A stretch of DNA of 64,000 bases from Paractinoplanes durhamensis (GCF_016862175.1 NZ_BOML01000060.1:1-64000); one strand, 5' to 3'. Positions 35,895 through 45,234 are shown, counted from the stretch's first letter. Notes: a model not told the origin generated them from the sequence alone. Made by a program: numbers and translations.

Positions 35895-36037
35895 TAGAAG
35901 ACCTTCCGTAGGCCACCGAAGCGCGACATGGGCGCGTCGGGGCGATATGCACATCCCGGTTGAACCGCGGCGAGTCTAATCGGTCAACCTGGGAAGTCCG
36001 AATGCGGCACACATCACGTTCACATTACGAGCGGATT

Positions 36038-37069
36038 TCACGCGTCTCGGGCGAACAGATCACCCTGAACCACCCCCGACGGCGGAGTTTTCCCAAGGTG
36101 CAGCCATCCCGCCTCGGTCGCGACCCGTCCGCGCGGAGTGCGCGCGAGAAGGCCGGCCCGGACCAGGAACGGTTCACACACTTCCTCCACGGTGTCGGAC
36201 TGCTCACCGACCGCCACCGCCAGGGTGGACAAACCGACCGGCCCGCCGCGGAACGACTCGATCAGCGCCCGCAGCACGGCCCGGTCCAGCCGGTCCAGGC
36301 CGAGCGCGTCCACGTCGTACACCTTGAGGGCCTCGCGGGCAGTTTCCTCGGTGACCACGCCGTCCGCTCGCACCTCGGCATAATCCCGCACCCGGCGCAG
36401 CAGCCGGTTCGCGATGCGCGGCGTGCCGCGCGAGCGACCGGCGATCTCGGTCGCCCCCTCGGGGGTGATCGGCACCCCCAGGATCCGGGCCGAACGGTGC
36501 AACAACGAGTCCAGATCGGCCGGTGAGTAGAAGTCGAGATGGGCGACGAACCCGAACCGGTCTCGCATCGGGCCGGAAAGTAATCCCGCGCGTGTCGTGG
36601 CACCCACAAGGGTGAACGGCTCGACGTCGAGCGGGATCGCGGTGGCGCCCGGCCCCTTGCCGACGATCACGTCGACCCGGAAATCCTCCATCGCCGAGTA
36701 GAGCAATTCCTCGGCCGGTTTCGCGATCCGGTGGATCTCGTCGATGAACAGCACGTCACCCGGGGCCAGGCTGGTGAGGATCGCGGCCAGGTCGCCGGAC
36801 CGCTCGATCACCGGACCGCTCGTGGTGCGGATGCCGGTGCCCAGCTCGGCCGCCACGATGTTGGCGAGCGTCGTCTTGCCGAGCCCGGGCGGCCCGGACA
36901 GCAGGATGTGGTCGGGCGGCGTGCCCCGGCCCATCGCCCCCTTCAGCAGGAGTTCGAGCTGGTCACGCACCCGGTGCTGAGCGATGAACTCGGCCAGCCG
37001 GCGCGGCCGGACACTGGCCTCGGCGTCGAGGTCCTCGTCCTCCGCGTCCGGCGAGACCAGCTCGCTCAT
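36038..37069 (-). CDS. ruvB: Holliday junction branch migration helicase RuvB
   Basis: AAA+ motor driving branch migration with RuvA, 343 residues. Walker A GPPGLGKTT, Walker B LFIDEIHR, sensor region GATTRAGLL, and the C-terminal winged helix with EPFLVRAGLLARTPRGR. ATGA overlap with ruvA. Confidence 0.97.
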   Translation of the reverse strand: MSELVSPDAEDEDLDAEASVRPRRLAEFIAQHRVRDQLELLLKGAMGRGTPPDHILLSGPPGLGKTTLANIVAAELGTGIRTTSGPVIERSGDLAAILTSLAPGDVLFIDEIHRIAKPAEELLYSAMEDFRVDVIVGKGPGATAIPLDVEPFTLVGATTRAGLLSGPMRDRFGFVAHLDFYSPADLDSLLHRSARILGVPITPEGATEIAGRSRGTPRIANRLLRRVRDYAEVRADGVVTEETAREALKVYDVDALGLDRLDRAVLRALIESFRGGPVGLSTLAVAVGEQSDTVEEVCEPFLVRAGLLARTPRGRVATEAGWLHLGKTPPSGVVQGDLFARDA

Positions 37070-37668
37070 CGCGCTTTGCCCAGCAGGCGGATCGCCTGGC
37101 GCAGCAGCACCGGCACCGGCGGGGCGTCACCCTCGATCGACTCGGCGACCGTGGCCACCGCCTGGTCGGCCTGGGCGACCGTCCAGCCGAGCGCGAGCAC
37201 GCCCTGGCGCACCTGCTCCTGCCACTCACCGCGCAGCATCCCGGCCGGGGTGCCGTCGCCGAGCGGCATCGGGCCGATCCGGTCGCGCAGCTCCACCACC
37301 ATCTTCTCGGCGCCCTTCTTGCCGATGCCCGGCACCCGGGTCAGGGTGGCCAGGTCGGCGCCGGCGATGGCGCGGCGCACCACGTCCGGCGGGTGCACGG
37401 CCAGCACCGCCTGGGCGAGCCGCGGACCCACCCCGCTCGCCGTCTGCAGCAGCTCGAACAGGTGCTTCTCGTCGTCGTCGGCGAACCCGTACAGGGTGAG
37501 CGAGTCCTCCCGGACGATCAGGCTGGTCGCCAGCCGGCACTCGACCCCGGCCTTCAGACCGGCGAGCGTCCCCGGGGCGCACATCACCTGCATGCCCACG
37601 CCGCCGATCTCGACGATCGCGCTGTCCGGAAGGACCGCGGCCACCACGCCACGCACACTCGCGATCAT
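37066..37668 (-). CDS. ruvA: Holliday junction branch migration protein RuvA
   Basis: Tetrameric junction-binding subunit, 200 residues. OB-fold start MIASVRGVVAAVLPDSAIVEIGGVG, two helix-hairpin-helix motifs (ASGVGPRLAQAVL and VPGIGKKGAEKMV), and the C-terminal domain III helix bundle that contacts RuvB. Overlaps ruvC (ATGA). Confidence 0.96.
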   Translation of the reverse strand: MIASVRGVVAAVLPDSAIVEIGGVGMQVMCAPGTLAGLKAGVECRLATSLIVREDSLTLYGFADDDEKHLFELLQTASGVGPRLAQAVLAVHPPDVVRRAIAGADLATLTRVPGIGKKGAEKMVVELRDRIGPMPLGDGTPAGMLRGEWQEQVRQGVLALGWTVAQADQAVATVAESIEGDAPPVPVLLRQAIRLLGKAR

Positions 37669-38201
37669 CGTCGGGCTCCTCGCATGTTCTTCATCGCTTT
37701 TGCCTTCGCCGCTTCGATGCGGGCTTTCGTGCCGCCACGCCAGATGTGGCAGATGGCGAGGGCGAGCGCGTCCGCGGCGTCGGCCGGGCGGGGTGGCGCG
37801 TCGAGCCCCAGCAGCCGGGTGACCATGCTGGTCACCTGGGCCTTGCCGGCGGTGCCGGAGCCGGTCACGGCCGCCTTGACCTCGCTCGGCGTGTACGTCT
37901 GGACGGGCAGCCCGGCCCGCGCGCCGGCCAGCACCGCGACCCCGCTGGCCTGTGCCGTGCCCATCACCGTCTGCACGTTGTGCTGGGCGAACACCCGCTC
38001 CACCGCCACGCTCTCCGGCTTGTGCTCGGCCACCAGGGCGGCCAGCTCGGTGTCCAGCCGCAGCAGGCGCAGGGCGATGTCATCGTCCGGATCGGTGTAG
38101 ACCACGTAGTAGCCGATCAGCTTGCACTGCCGGCCCGGGACGCCCTCGACGACACCGACCCCACACCGGGTGAGCCCCGGGTCGATGCCGAGCACGCGCA
38201 C
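37665..38201 (-). CDS. ruvC: Holliday junction resolvase RuvC
   Basis: Endonuclease that cleaves four-way junctions, 178 residues. The first catalytic Asp is in VLGIDPGLTRCG; further acidic residues are in VAVERVF and in the C-terminal DAADALALA. I start at GTG 38201 (VRVLGID) with GGGGAGG 6 nt upstream; a GTG seven codons earlier precedes the ribosome site. First of ruvCAB. Confidence 0.95.
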   Translation of the reverse strand: MRVLGIDPGLTRCGVGVVEGVPGRQCKLIGYYVVYTDPDDDIALRLLRLDTELAALVAEHKPESVAVERVFAQHNVQTVMGTAQASGVAVLAGARAGLPVQTYTPSEVKAAVTGSGTAGKAQVTSMVTRLLGLDAPPRPADAADALALAICHIWRGGTKARIEAAKAKAMKNMRGARR

Positions 38202-38303
38202 CACGGACCTCCCCTGCCTCACGTACGTGTGTTCGACACCCTAATACGCCCCGCTCTTGCGCCCGGCACCGACACGCTCCGACGATGGATGCGGGAGGTA
38301 GTC

Positions 38304-38837
38304 ATGTACCTCGTACCGCCGATGGACGACGAACCGCCGAGCGATTACCTCGACTTCGTCGCCGCCCACCTGACTTCGCTACGCACCGAGACGAACCGCC
38401 TGGTCGGCGGCGACTTCGAGGCCGCCCATCTCTACATGGACGTGCTCACCGACGTGGCCGGCCACTGGCGGCGGCTGTACTGGTGGGGCCGGCTGGCGGG
38501 AACCGACGCCGCCGGCATCTACCTGGCGAAACGGCTCACCCAGCGCACCAAGCAGTGGCGCGAGGAGCAGATCTACGAGGTCGACATCCGGGTTCTGCGC
38601 ACCCAGATCTACCTGCCGGCGGCCGCGTCGAGCCGCACCAGCCTGGCGTTACGCAAAGCGATGGTCCTGCCGGACACGGTCCGCACCGGATCCGCCTCGA
38701 TGGCCGACGCCGGCATCGCGTGGGTAAAGGCCTACCGAAAGTCCGAGTGGCACCGGATCGGCCGCCTCGCCGTCACCGTCATTCTGGTGGTGGGCGGCCT
38801 GATCCAGTCCGCGTCCTGGCTGTCGCTGTCGAACTGA
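38304..38837 (+). CDS. Hypothetical protein with C-terminal transmembrane anchor
   Basis: 177 residues, unrecognised. Mostly helical and amphipathic, rich in Trp/Arg/Glu (HWRRLYWWGRL, RTKQWREEQIYEVDIRVLRTQ), with one C-terminal TM helix (LAVTVILVVGGLIQSASWL). ATG 38304 has GGGAGG 5 nt upstream. It sits between ruvC (divergent) and the Uma2 gene (convergent), interrupting the usual yebC-ruvC neighbourhood. Confidence 0.75.
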   Translation: MYLVPPMDDEPPSDYLDFVAAHLTSLRTETNRLVGGDFEAAHLYMDVLTDVAGHWRRLYWWGRLAGTDAAGIYLAKRLTQRTKQWREEQIYEVDIRVLRTQIYLPAAASSRTSLALRKAMVLPDTVRTGSASMADAGIAWVKAYRKSEWHRIGRLAVTVILVVGGLIQSASWLSLSN

Positions 38838-38859
38838 TCGACATCGACGGCCGACATTG

Positions 38860-39408
38860 TCAGGCCTTTTCGGCCCGATATTCCGCTTCCAGCTCGGAGA
38901 GCAGCAGGCTGCGCTCGAACCCGTAGACGGATTTGCCACCGAACGTCTCCAGCCGATGGATTAGGACGAGCGCGTCATCTTCTGAGTCGTCCGGCGCCTG
39001 ATCGACGATCCAGTACTCCGGGATGCCGCGTTCCGCGTACCACTCCATCTTGTGGGTGTACTCGCCGTTGAGCGAGTTCGGCGACACGACCTCGGCGAGG
39101 AGACTGTACGCCGAGCCCGGCAGGTTCGAATACGAACGCTTGCCCGACGGCAGTTCCGTGACGACGCCGACGTCAGGCAGACGGCAGTCGCGTGGCCGAT
39201 CCCCGAGGACACCAGGGTCTAGATATGCACGGACGCCGGCCGCTCGCAGCATCAACAGGATGCGGTGCGCGATGTCCCGATGCCAGAAGGACGCCGGCGT
39301 CATGATGACGAGGTTTCCTTCGTGCAGCTCGTAGCGGTAACCCTTGGGCAGGGTGAGGAGGTCTTCGACATCAAGGTCTCCGACTGGTGGCAGATTGAAG
39401 CCTGTCAT
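38860..39408 (-). CDS. Uma2-family (DUF820) putative endonuclease
   Basis: 182 residues with the Uma2 PD-(D/E)XK fold: YRYELHEGNLVIMTPAS, CRLPDVGVV (the Asp), LLAEVVSPNS (the Glu) and HKMEWYAERGIPEYWIVD. Family function is not settled; restriction-like or transposon-linked nuclease activity has been proposed. ATG 39408 has GAGGGA 9 nt upstream; GTG codons just before it are alternatives. A perfect 15-bp inverted repeat lies 26 bp upstream. Confidence 0.85.
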   Translation of the reverse strand: MTGFNLPPVGDLDVEDLLTLPKGYRYELHEGNLVIMTPASFWHRDIAHRILLMLRAAGVRAYLDPGVLGDRPRDCRLPDVGVVTELPSGKRSYSNLPGSAYSLLAEVVSPNSLNGEYTHKMEWYAERGIPEYWIVDQAPDDSEDDALVLIHRLETFGGKSVYGFERSLLLSELEAEYRAEKA

Positions 39409-39433
39409 CACAAGCACTCCCTCACTCTACTGG

Positions 39434-39471
39434 TCATGCGACCAGATGTCACTAGCCATCTGGTCGCATGA
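39434..39471. repeat. Perfect 15-bp inverted repeat between yebC and the Uma2 gene
   Basis: Arms TCATGCGACCAGATG (39434-39448) and its exact complement (39457-39471) with an 8-bp spacer. It lies 9 bp past the yebC stop and 26 bp before the Uma2 start, so it could be a yebC terminator without a U-tract or an operator/target site for the neighbouring gene. Confidence 0.7.
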
Positions 39472-39479
39472 CAGGTAGG

Positions 39480-40232
39480 TCACGCGTCGATCGCCGCCAT
39501 GACCTCGTCGGAGACGTCGAAGTTCGCGAAGATGTTCTGGACGTCGTCGCAGTCCTCGAGCGCGTCGATCAGCTTGAAGACCTTGCGGGCCGCCTCTTCG
39601 TCGACCGGCACGGTCATCGTCGGCACCAGGGACGACTCGGCCGAGTCGTACTCGATGCCGGCCTCCTGCAGGGCCGTGCGCACCGGCACCAGATCGGTCG
39701 GCTCGCTGACCACCTCGTACGTGTCACCGAGGTCGTTGATCTCCTCGGCGCCGGCGTCCAGGACGGCCAGCATCACGTCGTCCTCGCTGCTGCCGCCCTT
39801 CGGGACCAGCACCACGCCCTTGCGGTTGAACAGGTAGGACACGCTGCCGGCGTCGGCGAACGTGCCGCCGTTGCGGGTCAACGCGGTCCGGACCTCGGTG
39901 GCCGCACGGTTCCGGTTGTCGGTCAGGCACTCGATCAGGATGGCCACGCCGTTCGGCCCGTACCCCTCGTACATGATCGTCTGCCAGTCGGCGCCGCCGG
40001 CCTCCAGGCCGGAGCCGCGCTTGACCGCGTTGTTGATGTTGTCGTTGGGAACGGAGCTCTTCTTGGCCTTCTGAATGGCGTCGTAGAGGGTCGGGTTGCC
40101 GGCCGGATCCCCACCGCCGGTGCGGGCCGCGACTTCGATGTTCTTGATCAGCTTGGCGAACATCTTGCCGCGCTTTGCGTCGATGACGGCCTTTTTGTGC
40201 TTGGTCGTCGCCCACTTGGAGTGGCCGGACAT
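39480..40232 (-). CDS. yebC: YebC/PmpR-family protein
   Basis: Three-domain cytosolic protein of 250 residues, classed as a transcriptional regulator or, more recently, a translation factor for proline-rich stalls. MSGHSKWATTKHKKAVIDAKRGKMF at the start, and YEGYGPNGVAILIECLTDNRNR centrally, are signatures. ATG 40232 has GGAGG 7 nt upstream. It is 17 bp downstream of pdxT, in an operon. Confidence 0.94.
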   Translation of the reverse strand: MSGHSKWATTKHKKAVIDAKRGKMFAKLIKNIEVAARTGGGDPAGNPTLYDAIQKAKKSSVPNDNINNAVKRGSGLEAGGADWQTIMYEGYGPNGVAILIECLTDNRNRAATEVRTALTRNGGTFADAGSVSYLFNRKGVVLVPKGGSSEDDVMLAVLDAGAEEINDLGDTYEVVSEPTDLVPVRTALQEAGIEYDSAESSLVPTMTVPVDEEAARKVFKLIDALEDCDDVQNIFANFDVSDEVMAAIDA

Positions 40233-40249
40233 GCAAAACCTCCGTGGTG

Positions 40250-40846
40250 TCAGGCGGCCTGGCGGACCATCTCGACGAAGTACCGGTGGACTCGTAGGTC
40301 GCCGGTAAGCTCCGGGTGGAAAGCCGTGGCGAGCAGGTTCCCCTGCCGAACGGCGACAATCCTACCGGCGCGCGGTCCATCTTTGACGCGGCCCAACACC
40401 CGCACGTCGTCGCCGACCTGTTCGACCCACGGCGCCCGGATGAAAACGGCATGAAAATCGCCGCCGGCGATGTCGTCGATCGGCACCGAAGCCTCGAACG
40501 AATCGACCTGCCGCCCGAACGCATTGCGCCGCACGGTCATCTCGATCCCCTGGAAGGACTCCTGGTCCGGCCGCCCGTCCAGCACGGTCGTGGCCAGCAT
40601 GATCATGCCGGCACAGGACCCGTAGACCGGCATCCCGTCGGCGATCCGCTTCCGGATCGGATCAAGCAGCCCGAACGACACGGCAAGGTTGCTGATGGCC
40701 GTCGACTCCCCGCCCGGAATGACCAGCGCCTCGACATCGGCCAACTCCTCGGGCCGCCGAATCGGCCGCGCCAGAACGTCACTCTCCGCAAGCGCCGACA
40801 GATGCTCCCGAACATCACCCTGCAGGGCCAGCACACCGATATTCAC
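40250..40846 (-). CDS. pdxT: Pyridoxal 5'-phosphate synthase glutaminase subunit
   Basis: Glutaminase that feeds ammonia to PdxS for PLP synthesis, 198 residues. NIGVLALQGDVREH at the start, GGESTAI, the nucleophile Cys in GSCAGMIML, and HPE near the C-terminus complete the triad. GTG 40846 with GGGA upstream. Divergent from pdxS across 258 bp, not co-directional as in many actinobacteria. Confidence 0.95.
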   Translation of the reverse strand: MNIGVLALQGDVREHLSALAESDVLARPIRRPEELADVEALVIPGGESTAISNLAVSFGLLDPIRKRIADGMPVYGSCAGMIMLATTVLDGRPDQESFQGIEMTVRRNAFGRQVDSFEASVPIDDIAGGDFHAVFIRAPWVEQVGDDVRVLGRVKDGPRAGRIVAVRQGNLLATAFHPELTGDLRVHRYFVEMVRQAA

Positions 40847-41104
40847 GCGTCCCAGCTTAGGCACGAGCCCATCAAGATCAAATTCAAGATCCGGATGTCG
40901 CACCTGGGTGGTGGGTGCGGACCGTCGCTCACGCCGAGGCCGGGCCGGGGCCCAGCAGAGCTGGCCCTGGCCCTTCATTCTGCGTGAGTGGTCACCCGAA
41001 ACCCGGGGAGCAGGCCACCGGGGGGTCGATTGGCCATCGGTCGAGGGGGTCCTCGTGCGTACGATCCGTAGTACCGAGAACCCCGCTTGAGGAGCCGATT
41101 CGCC

Positions 41105-42004
41105 ATGTCTACCGATAACCAGCCCGCCGTCGGGACCGCGCGCGTCAAGCGCGGGATGGCGGAGATGCTCAAGGGTGGCGTGATCATGGATGTGGTCACG
41201 CCGGAGCAGGCGAAGATCGCCGAGGACGCCGGGGCCGTCGCGGTCATGGCGCTGGAGCGGGTGCCCGCCGACATCCGCGCGCAGGGTGGCGTCTCCCGCA
41301 TGTCGGACCCCGACATGGTCGACGGCATCATCAGCGCGGTGTCCATCCCGGTGATGGCCAAGGCCCGGATCGGGCACTTCGTCGAGGCCCAGGTGCTCCA
41401 GTCGCTCGGTGTCGACTACGTCGACGAGTCCGAGGTGCTGACCCCGGCCGACTACGCCAACCACATCGACAAGTGGCAGTTCACCGTGCCGTTCGTGTGC
41501 GGTGCCACCAACCTCGGTGAGGCGCTGCGCCGGATCACCGAGGGCGCCGCGATGATCCGCTCGAAGGGCGAGGCGGGCACCGGCGACGTGTCCAACGCGA
41601 CCACCCACATGCGCAAGATCCGGCAGGAGATCCGCCGGCTGCAGACCCTGCCGGAGGACGAGCTGTTCGTCGCCGCGAAGGAGCTCCAGGCGCCGTACGA
41701 CCTGGTCAAAGAGGTCGCCGAGGCGGGCAAGCTGCCGGTCGTGCTGTTCACCGCGGGCGGCATCGCCACCCCGGCCGACGCCGCGATGATGATGCAGCTG
41801 GGCGCCGAGGGCGTGTTCGTCGGCTCCGGCATCTTCAAGTCGGGCAACCCGGCCCAGCGCGCGTCCGCGATCGTCAAGGCCGTCACGTTCCACGACGACC
41901 CGGACGTGATCGCCAAGGTGTCGCGCGGCCTGGGCGAGGCGATGGTCGGCATCAACGTCGACGAGATCCCGCAGCCGCACCGCCTGGCCGAGCGCGGCTG
42001 GTAA
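41105..42004 (+). CDS. pdxS: Pyridoxal 5'-phosphate synthase synthase subunit
   Basis: Makes PLP from ribose 5-phosphate, glyceraldehyde 3-phosphate and ammonia, 299 residues. Family hallmarks: GVIMDVVTPEQAKIAEDAG, IPVMAKARIGHFVEAQ with the imine-forming Lys, and GGIATPADAAMMMQLG for phosphate binding. ATG 41105 has GAGGAG 10 nt upstream. The 258-bp interval shared with pdxT holds a weak 6-bp stem (CGCACC/GGTGCG, 40899-40919). Confidence 0.96.
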   Translation: MSTDNQPAVGTARVKRGMAEMLKGGVIMDVVTPEQAKIAEDAGAVAVMALERVPADIRAQGGVSRMSDPDMVDGIISAVSIPVMAKARIGHFVEAQVLQSLGVDYVDESEVLTPADYANHIDKWQFTVPFVCGATNLGEALRRITEGAAMIRSKGEAGTGDVSNATTHMRKIRQEIRRLQTLPEDELFVAAKELQAPYDLVKEVAEAGKLPVVLFTAGGIATPADAAMMMQLGAEGVFVGSGIFKSGNPAQRASAIVKAVTFHDDPDVIAKVSRGLGEAMVGINVDEIPQPHRLAERGW

Positions 42005-42005
42005 G

Positions 42006-42542
42006 TCAGACCGATTCGAGTGGGGCGATCGGGGTGGCCGGTACCGGAATCCCGAACGCCGGCTCCGGCAGCGCCGGGTCCTCGATGTCGAAGTACTGCG
42101 GGCGGGGGTACCGCCGGGCCAGCCCGAGCGCCCGCACCAGCAGCCGGTGCCGGGCGGTCAGCGCGTCGCGGACCTGGTCGGTGTGCACCTGCCGGGCCAG
42201 CACCAGCCGCCGCGAGGTCGCGATGAGCTGGCGTTCGGCCAGGTCCGCCCCGAACGGCGCGGCCGTGCTCAGCTGGCGGGTGAGGTCGTTCTCGGCCTGC
42301 TCCCGCTCGTCCGGGTCGGCGTCCAGCGCGAGCCGGGCGGCGGCGTAGAGCTCGACGTTGTCGTTCTGCTCGGCGACGACCGCGGCGGCCGCGGCCCGGC
42401 GCACCAGATGAGCGTCCAGGGCCCGCTCGGCCGACTGCGCCCGCACGTGCACCCGCTCGACCCGGTGGGCCGTCCAGCCGAGGTAGGTGGCGAGCAGGAC
42501 GACGCACGCGACCACCCCCAGCACCCACCACATGCCGGGCAT
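42006..42542 (-). CDS. Conserved membrane-anchored hypothetical protein
   Basis: 178 residues: an N-terminal TM helix (MWWVLGVVACVVLLATYLGW), then a long helical Ala/Arg-rich region (LDADPDEREQAENDLTRQL) suggesting a coiled coil, and a Pro-rich tail. It slightly resembles LemA-type helical proteins, not convincingly. ATG 42542 has GGGGGA 6 nt upstream. Last gene of the pgsA-acyltransferase-pimA operon, a position I recall as conserved in actinomycetes. Confidence 0.75.
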   Translation of the reverse strand: MPGMWWVLGVVACVVLLATYLGWTAHRVERVHVRAQSAERALDAHLVRRAAAAAVVAEQNDNVELYAAARLALDADPDEREQAENDLTRQLSTAAPFGADLAERQLIATSRRLVLARQVHTDQVRDALTARHRLLVRALGLARRYPRPQYFDIEDPALPEPAFGIPVPATPIAPLESV

Positions 42543-42567
42543 CGTAGTTCCCCCGCGAAACAAAAAG

Positions 42568-43722
42568 TCAGGTGCCCGACCGTGGTTCCGACCACTCTTC
42601 GTCCATGACCCGGCCGTCGGTGGCCTCGATCGCGGCGGCGTAGACCTCGAGGACCCGCTGGGCGACGCTGGTCCAGTCGAAGGCCGCGACGGCGGTGCCG
42701 GCCGCCGCGGTCAGCGCGGCCCGGCGGGCCGGGTCGTCGAGCAGCTCACCGAGCAGAACGCCCAGCGCATCGGCGTCGCCGGTGGGGAACAGCGCCCCGG
42801 CCCGGCCGCCGTCCAGGACGCGGCGGAACGCGTCGAGGTCACTGGCCGCGATCGCGGTGCCGGCCGCCATCGCCTCGGTGAGGATCATGCCGAAGCTCTC
42901 GCCGCCGGTGTTGGGCGCCACGTAGACGTCGACGCTGCGCAGCATGCGCGCTTTGTCCTTCTCCGACACGAGACCGAGGAAAGTCACCCGATCGCGTAGA
43001 TCGGCCGGGAACTCCTCGTACAGATCGTCGCGATCCCCCGGCCCGGCCACCAGCAGCCGCAGCCCCGGACGCGAACGGGCAAGCGGGACGAACGCCGCGG
43101 TCAGCAGATCGAAGCCCTTGCGCGGCTCGGTGAAGCGCCCCAGGAAGCCCAGCGTCCCGCCGTCGCCGGGCCAGCCGTCCAGCGGCTCGGCCGACGCGAA
43201 CTTGGCCACCGCGACCCCGTTCGGGATCTCCACCGCTCCCCCGCCGAGGTGCTCGACCTGCACCTTCCGGGCCAGCTCACTGACCGCGATCCGGGCGGTG
43301 ATCTTCTCGATGACGAGCTGGAGCAGCCCCTGGCCGAACGACAGCGCCCGCGACCGGGTCATCGCCGTGTGGAAGGTGGCCACCACCGGCCCACGCGCGG
43401 ACAGCACGGCCAGCATCGACAGCGACAGGGCCAGCGGCTCGTGCACGTGCAGCACGTCGAAGTTGCCCCGGTTGATCCAGCGCCGCACCCGGGCGGTGGA
43501 GACCGGCCCGAACGCGATCCGGGCGACCGACCCGTTGTAGGGCAGCGGCACCGCCCGGCCGGCCGGCACCACGTAGGGCGGCAGGTCGGCGTCCTCGTCG
43601 GCGGGCGCGAGCACGCTCACCGCATGACCGAGGGCGATCAGCGCCTCGGACAGGTCCATGATGTGGTTCTGTACGCCGCCGGGCACGTCGAAGGAGTAGG
43701 GCGAGACGATCCCGATCCGCAC
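42568..43722 (-). CDS. pimA: Phosphatidyl-myo-inositol mannosyltransferase
   Basis: GT4 glycosyltransferase adding the first mannose to phosphatidylinositol at the inner membrane face, 384 residues. VSPYSFDVPGGVQNHI is the PimA N-terminal signature; GFLGRFTEPRKGFDLL and the GT4 E-x7-E motif in NTGGESFGMILTEAMAAGT follow. GTG 43722 has GGGG 6 nt upstream and lies 11 bp after the acyltransferase stop. Confidence 0.93.
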   Translation of the reverse strand: MRIGIVSPYSFDVPGGVQNHIMDLSEALIALGHAVSVLAPADEDADLPPYVVPAGRAVPLPYNGSVARIAFGPVSTARVRRWINRGNFDVLHVHEPLALSLSMLAVLSARGPVVATFHTAMTRSRALSFGQGLLQLVIEKITARIAVSELARKVQVEHLGGGAVEIPNGVAVAKFASAEPLDGWPGDGGTLGFLGRFTEPRKGFDLLTAAFVPLARSRPGLRLLVAGPGDRDDLYEEFPADLRDRVTFLGLVSEKDKARMLRSVDVYVAPNTGGESFGMILTEAMAAGTAIAASDLDAFRRVLDGGRAGALFPTGDADALGVLLGELLDDPARRAALTAAAGTAVAAFDWTSVAQRVLEVYAAAIEATDGRVMDEEWSEPRSGT

Positions 43723-43732
43723 GATGGTCCCC

Positions 43733-44596
43733 CTACAGCCACAGTTTCTGCAGCATGTGCCAGTCCTGCGGGTGCTCGGCGATGCCCGCCGCGTACGCGT
43801 CGGCCAGCAGCTGCGTGGTGGCCTTGACCCGCTGGTCCAGCGGCCCCTCGGTCGGCGGGACGATCCGCCGCAGCACCGCGTAGGTCTGGGTGGGCGTGAA
43901 CGACAGATCCACCGCGTACAGCGGGGCACCCGTCCGGATCGCCAGAATCGCCGGGCCGGCCGGCATCCGGGTCTTCCCGCCGAAGAACGAGACCTCGACG
44001 CCGCTGCGGGACAGGTCCCGGTCGCCGAGGAGGCAGACGATCCAGCCCTGACCGAGCCGTTCGGCGAGCACGTCGAGCGGGGGGCGCGGGCCGCCGGTGA
44101 GCGGCACCACCTCCATGCCGAGCGTCTCCCGGTACGCCACGAACTGCTGGTACACCGCTTCCGGCTTGAGCCGCTCGGCGACCGTCACCATCGGCCAGCC
44201 GTTCGAGACGACCCACGCGGCGGCCGCGTCCCAGTTGCCGATGTGCGGCAGGGCCAGCACCACACCGTTGCCGTCGGCAGCACCCTTACGAAGCCAGTCG
44301 TAGTGCTCGTCCGAGATGCCGAACCCGTCCAGGCACTGCTGCTTGTTCAGCGACGGCAGCCGGAACGCTTCGAGCCAGTACCGCGCGTACGAGCGCAGCC
44401 CGTCCCGGACCACCGGCTCCGGCAGGCCGGGATCGACCTGCTGCAGGTTGCGGCGCAGCCGCTGCACGCCCCGGCCGTTCTTCTTGTACGCCCGGTCGGC
44501 CCCCGCGTTGAACAGGGCCCGCGCCGCGGGCAACGGCAGCATCCGGACCAGCCGCCACCCGGCGGCGAACCCGATCTCGGTGAGCCGGTCCTTCAT
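43733..44596 (-). CDS. Phosphatidylinositol mannoside acyltransferase (PatA-like)
   Basis: LpxL-type acyltransferase of 287 residues that acylates the mannose of PIM. The HxxxxD motif is seen as LPHIGNWDAAAAW; GDRDLSRSGVEVSFFGG and MPAGPAILAIRTGAPL are family blocks. ATG 44596 overlaps the end of the upstream phosphatidyltransferase gene (ATGA). Confidence 0.92.
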   Translation of the reverse strand: MKDRLTEIGFAAGWRLVRMLPLPAARALFNAGADRAYKKNGRGVQRLRRNLQQVDPGLPEPVVRDGLRSYARYWLEAFRLPSLNKQQCLDGFGISDEHYDWLRKGAADGNGVVLALPHIGNWDAAAAWVVSNGWPMVTVAERLKPEAVYQQFVAYRETLGMEVVPLTGGPRPPLDVLAERLGQGWIVCLLGDRDLSRSGVEVSFFGGKTRMPAGPAILAIRTGAPLYAVDLSFTPTQTYAVLRRIVPPTEGPLDQRVKATTQLLADAYAAGIAEHPQDWHMLQKLWL

Positions 44597-45234
44597 GCCG
44601 CCGGCTCGGTCGGCGCCGCGGGCTCCGGCAGGACCTCGGTGCGGCCCGCGTGGATCAGCCGCTGGAACACGGTGATCACGGAGAGCGCGGCGAGCACCCA
44701 CAGCGCCCCCGGCAGCCCCCACTCCAGCCCGGCGCTGCCGAGCAGGCCGCCGACACCCAGGATGAGCAGGCGTTCGAGGCGCTCGGCGATGCCCACGTCG
44801 GCGTTCAGGCCGAGGCTCTGGGCGCGCGCCTTCACATACGACACGACCTGCCCGGCGACCAGGCTGATCAGGCACGCGATCATGCCGCCGTACGGATTTC
44901 CCTGCACGGCCATGTACCAGACGACGGCGCCGAACACGGCACCGTCGGCGATCCGGTCCATCGACGAGTCGAGCAGCGCACCGAACTTGCTCGTGCCGCC
45001 GCGCATCCGGGCCATCGTGCCGTCCAGCGCGTCGGTCAGCGCGCAGGCGGTGACCACCACGGTGCCCACGAGCAGGTAGCCCTGGGAGCCGAACCACGCG
45101 CCGATGAGCACGCCGATCGTGCCGGCAACCGTGACGGCGTTGGGAGTGACGCCGATCTTCAGGAGGAATCGGGCGGTCGGATTGACAACGTGCGAGACGA
45201 CGGCACGCGCGGGAATGTTGACGATCTTTGCCAT
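44593..45234 (-). CDS. pgsA: CDP-alcohol phosphatidyltransferase (phosphatidylinositol phosphate synthase)
   Basis: Membrane enzyme of 213 residues with the CDP-alcohol motif in LDGTMARMRGGTSKFGALLDSSMDRIAD and about six TM helices. Its neighbours (PIM acyltransferase, PimA) point to inositol 1-phosphate as acceptor, which would make phosphatidylinositol phosphate; context-based. First of the operon and divergent from the EF-G-like gene at 45442. Confidence 0.92.
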   Translation of the reverse strand: MAKIVNIPARAVVSHVVNPTARFLLKIGVTPNAVTVAGTIGVLIGAWFGSQGYLLVGTVVVTACALTDALDGTMARMRGGTSKFGALLDSSMDRIADGAVFGAVVWYMAVQGNPYGGMIACLISLVAGQVVSYVKARAQSLGLNADVGIAERLERLLILGVGGLLGSAGLEWGLPGALWVLAALSVITVFQRLIHAGRTEVLPEPAAPTEPAA

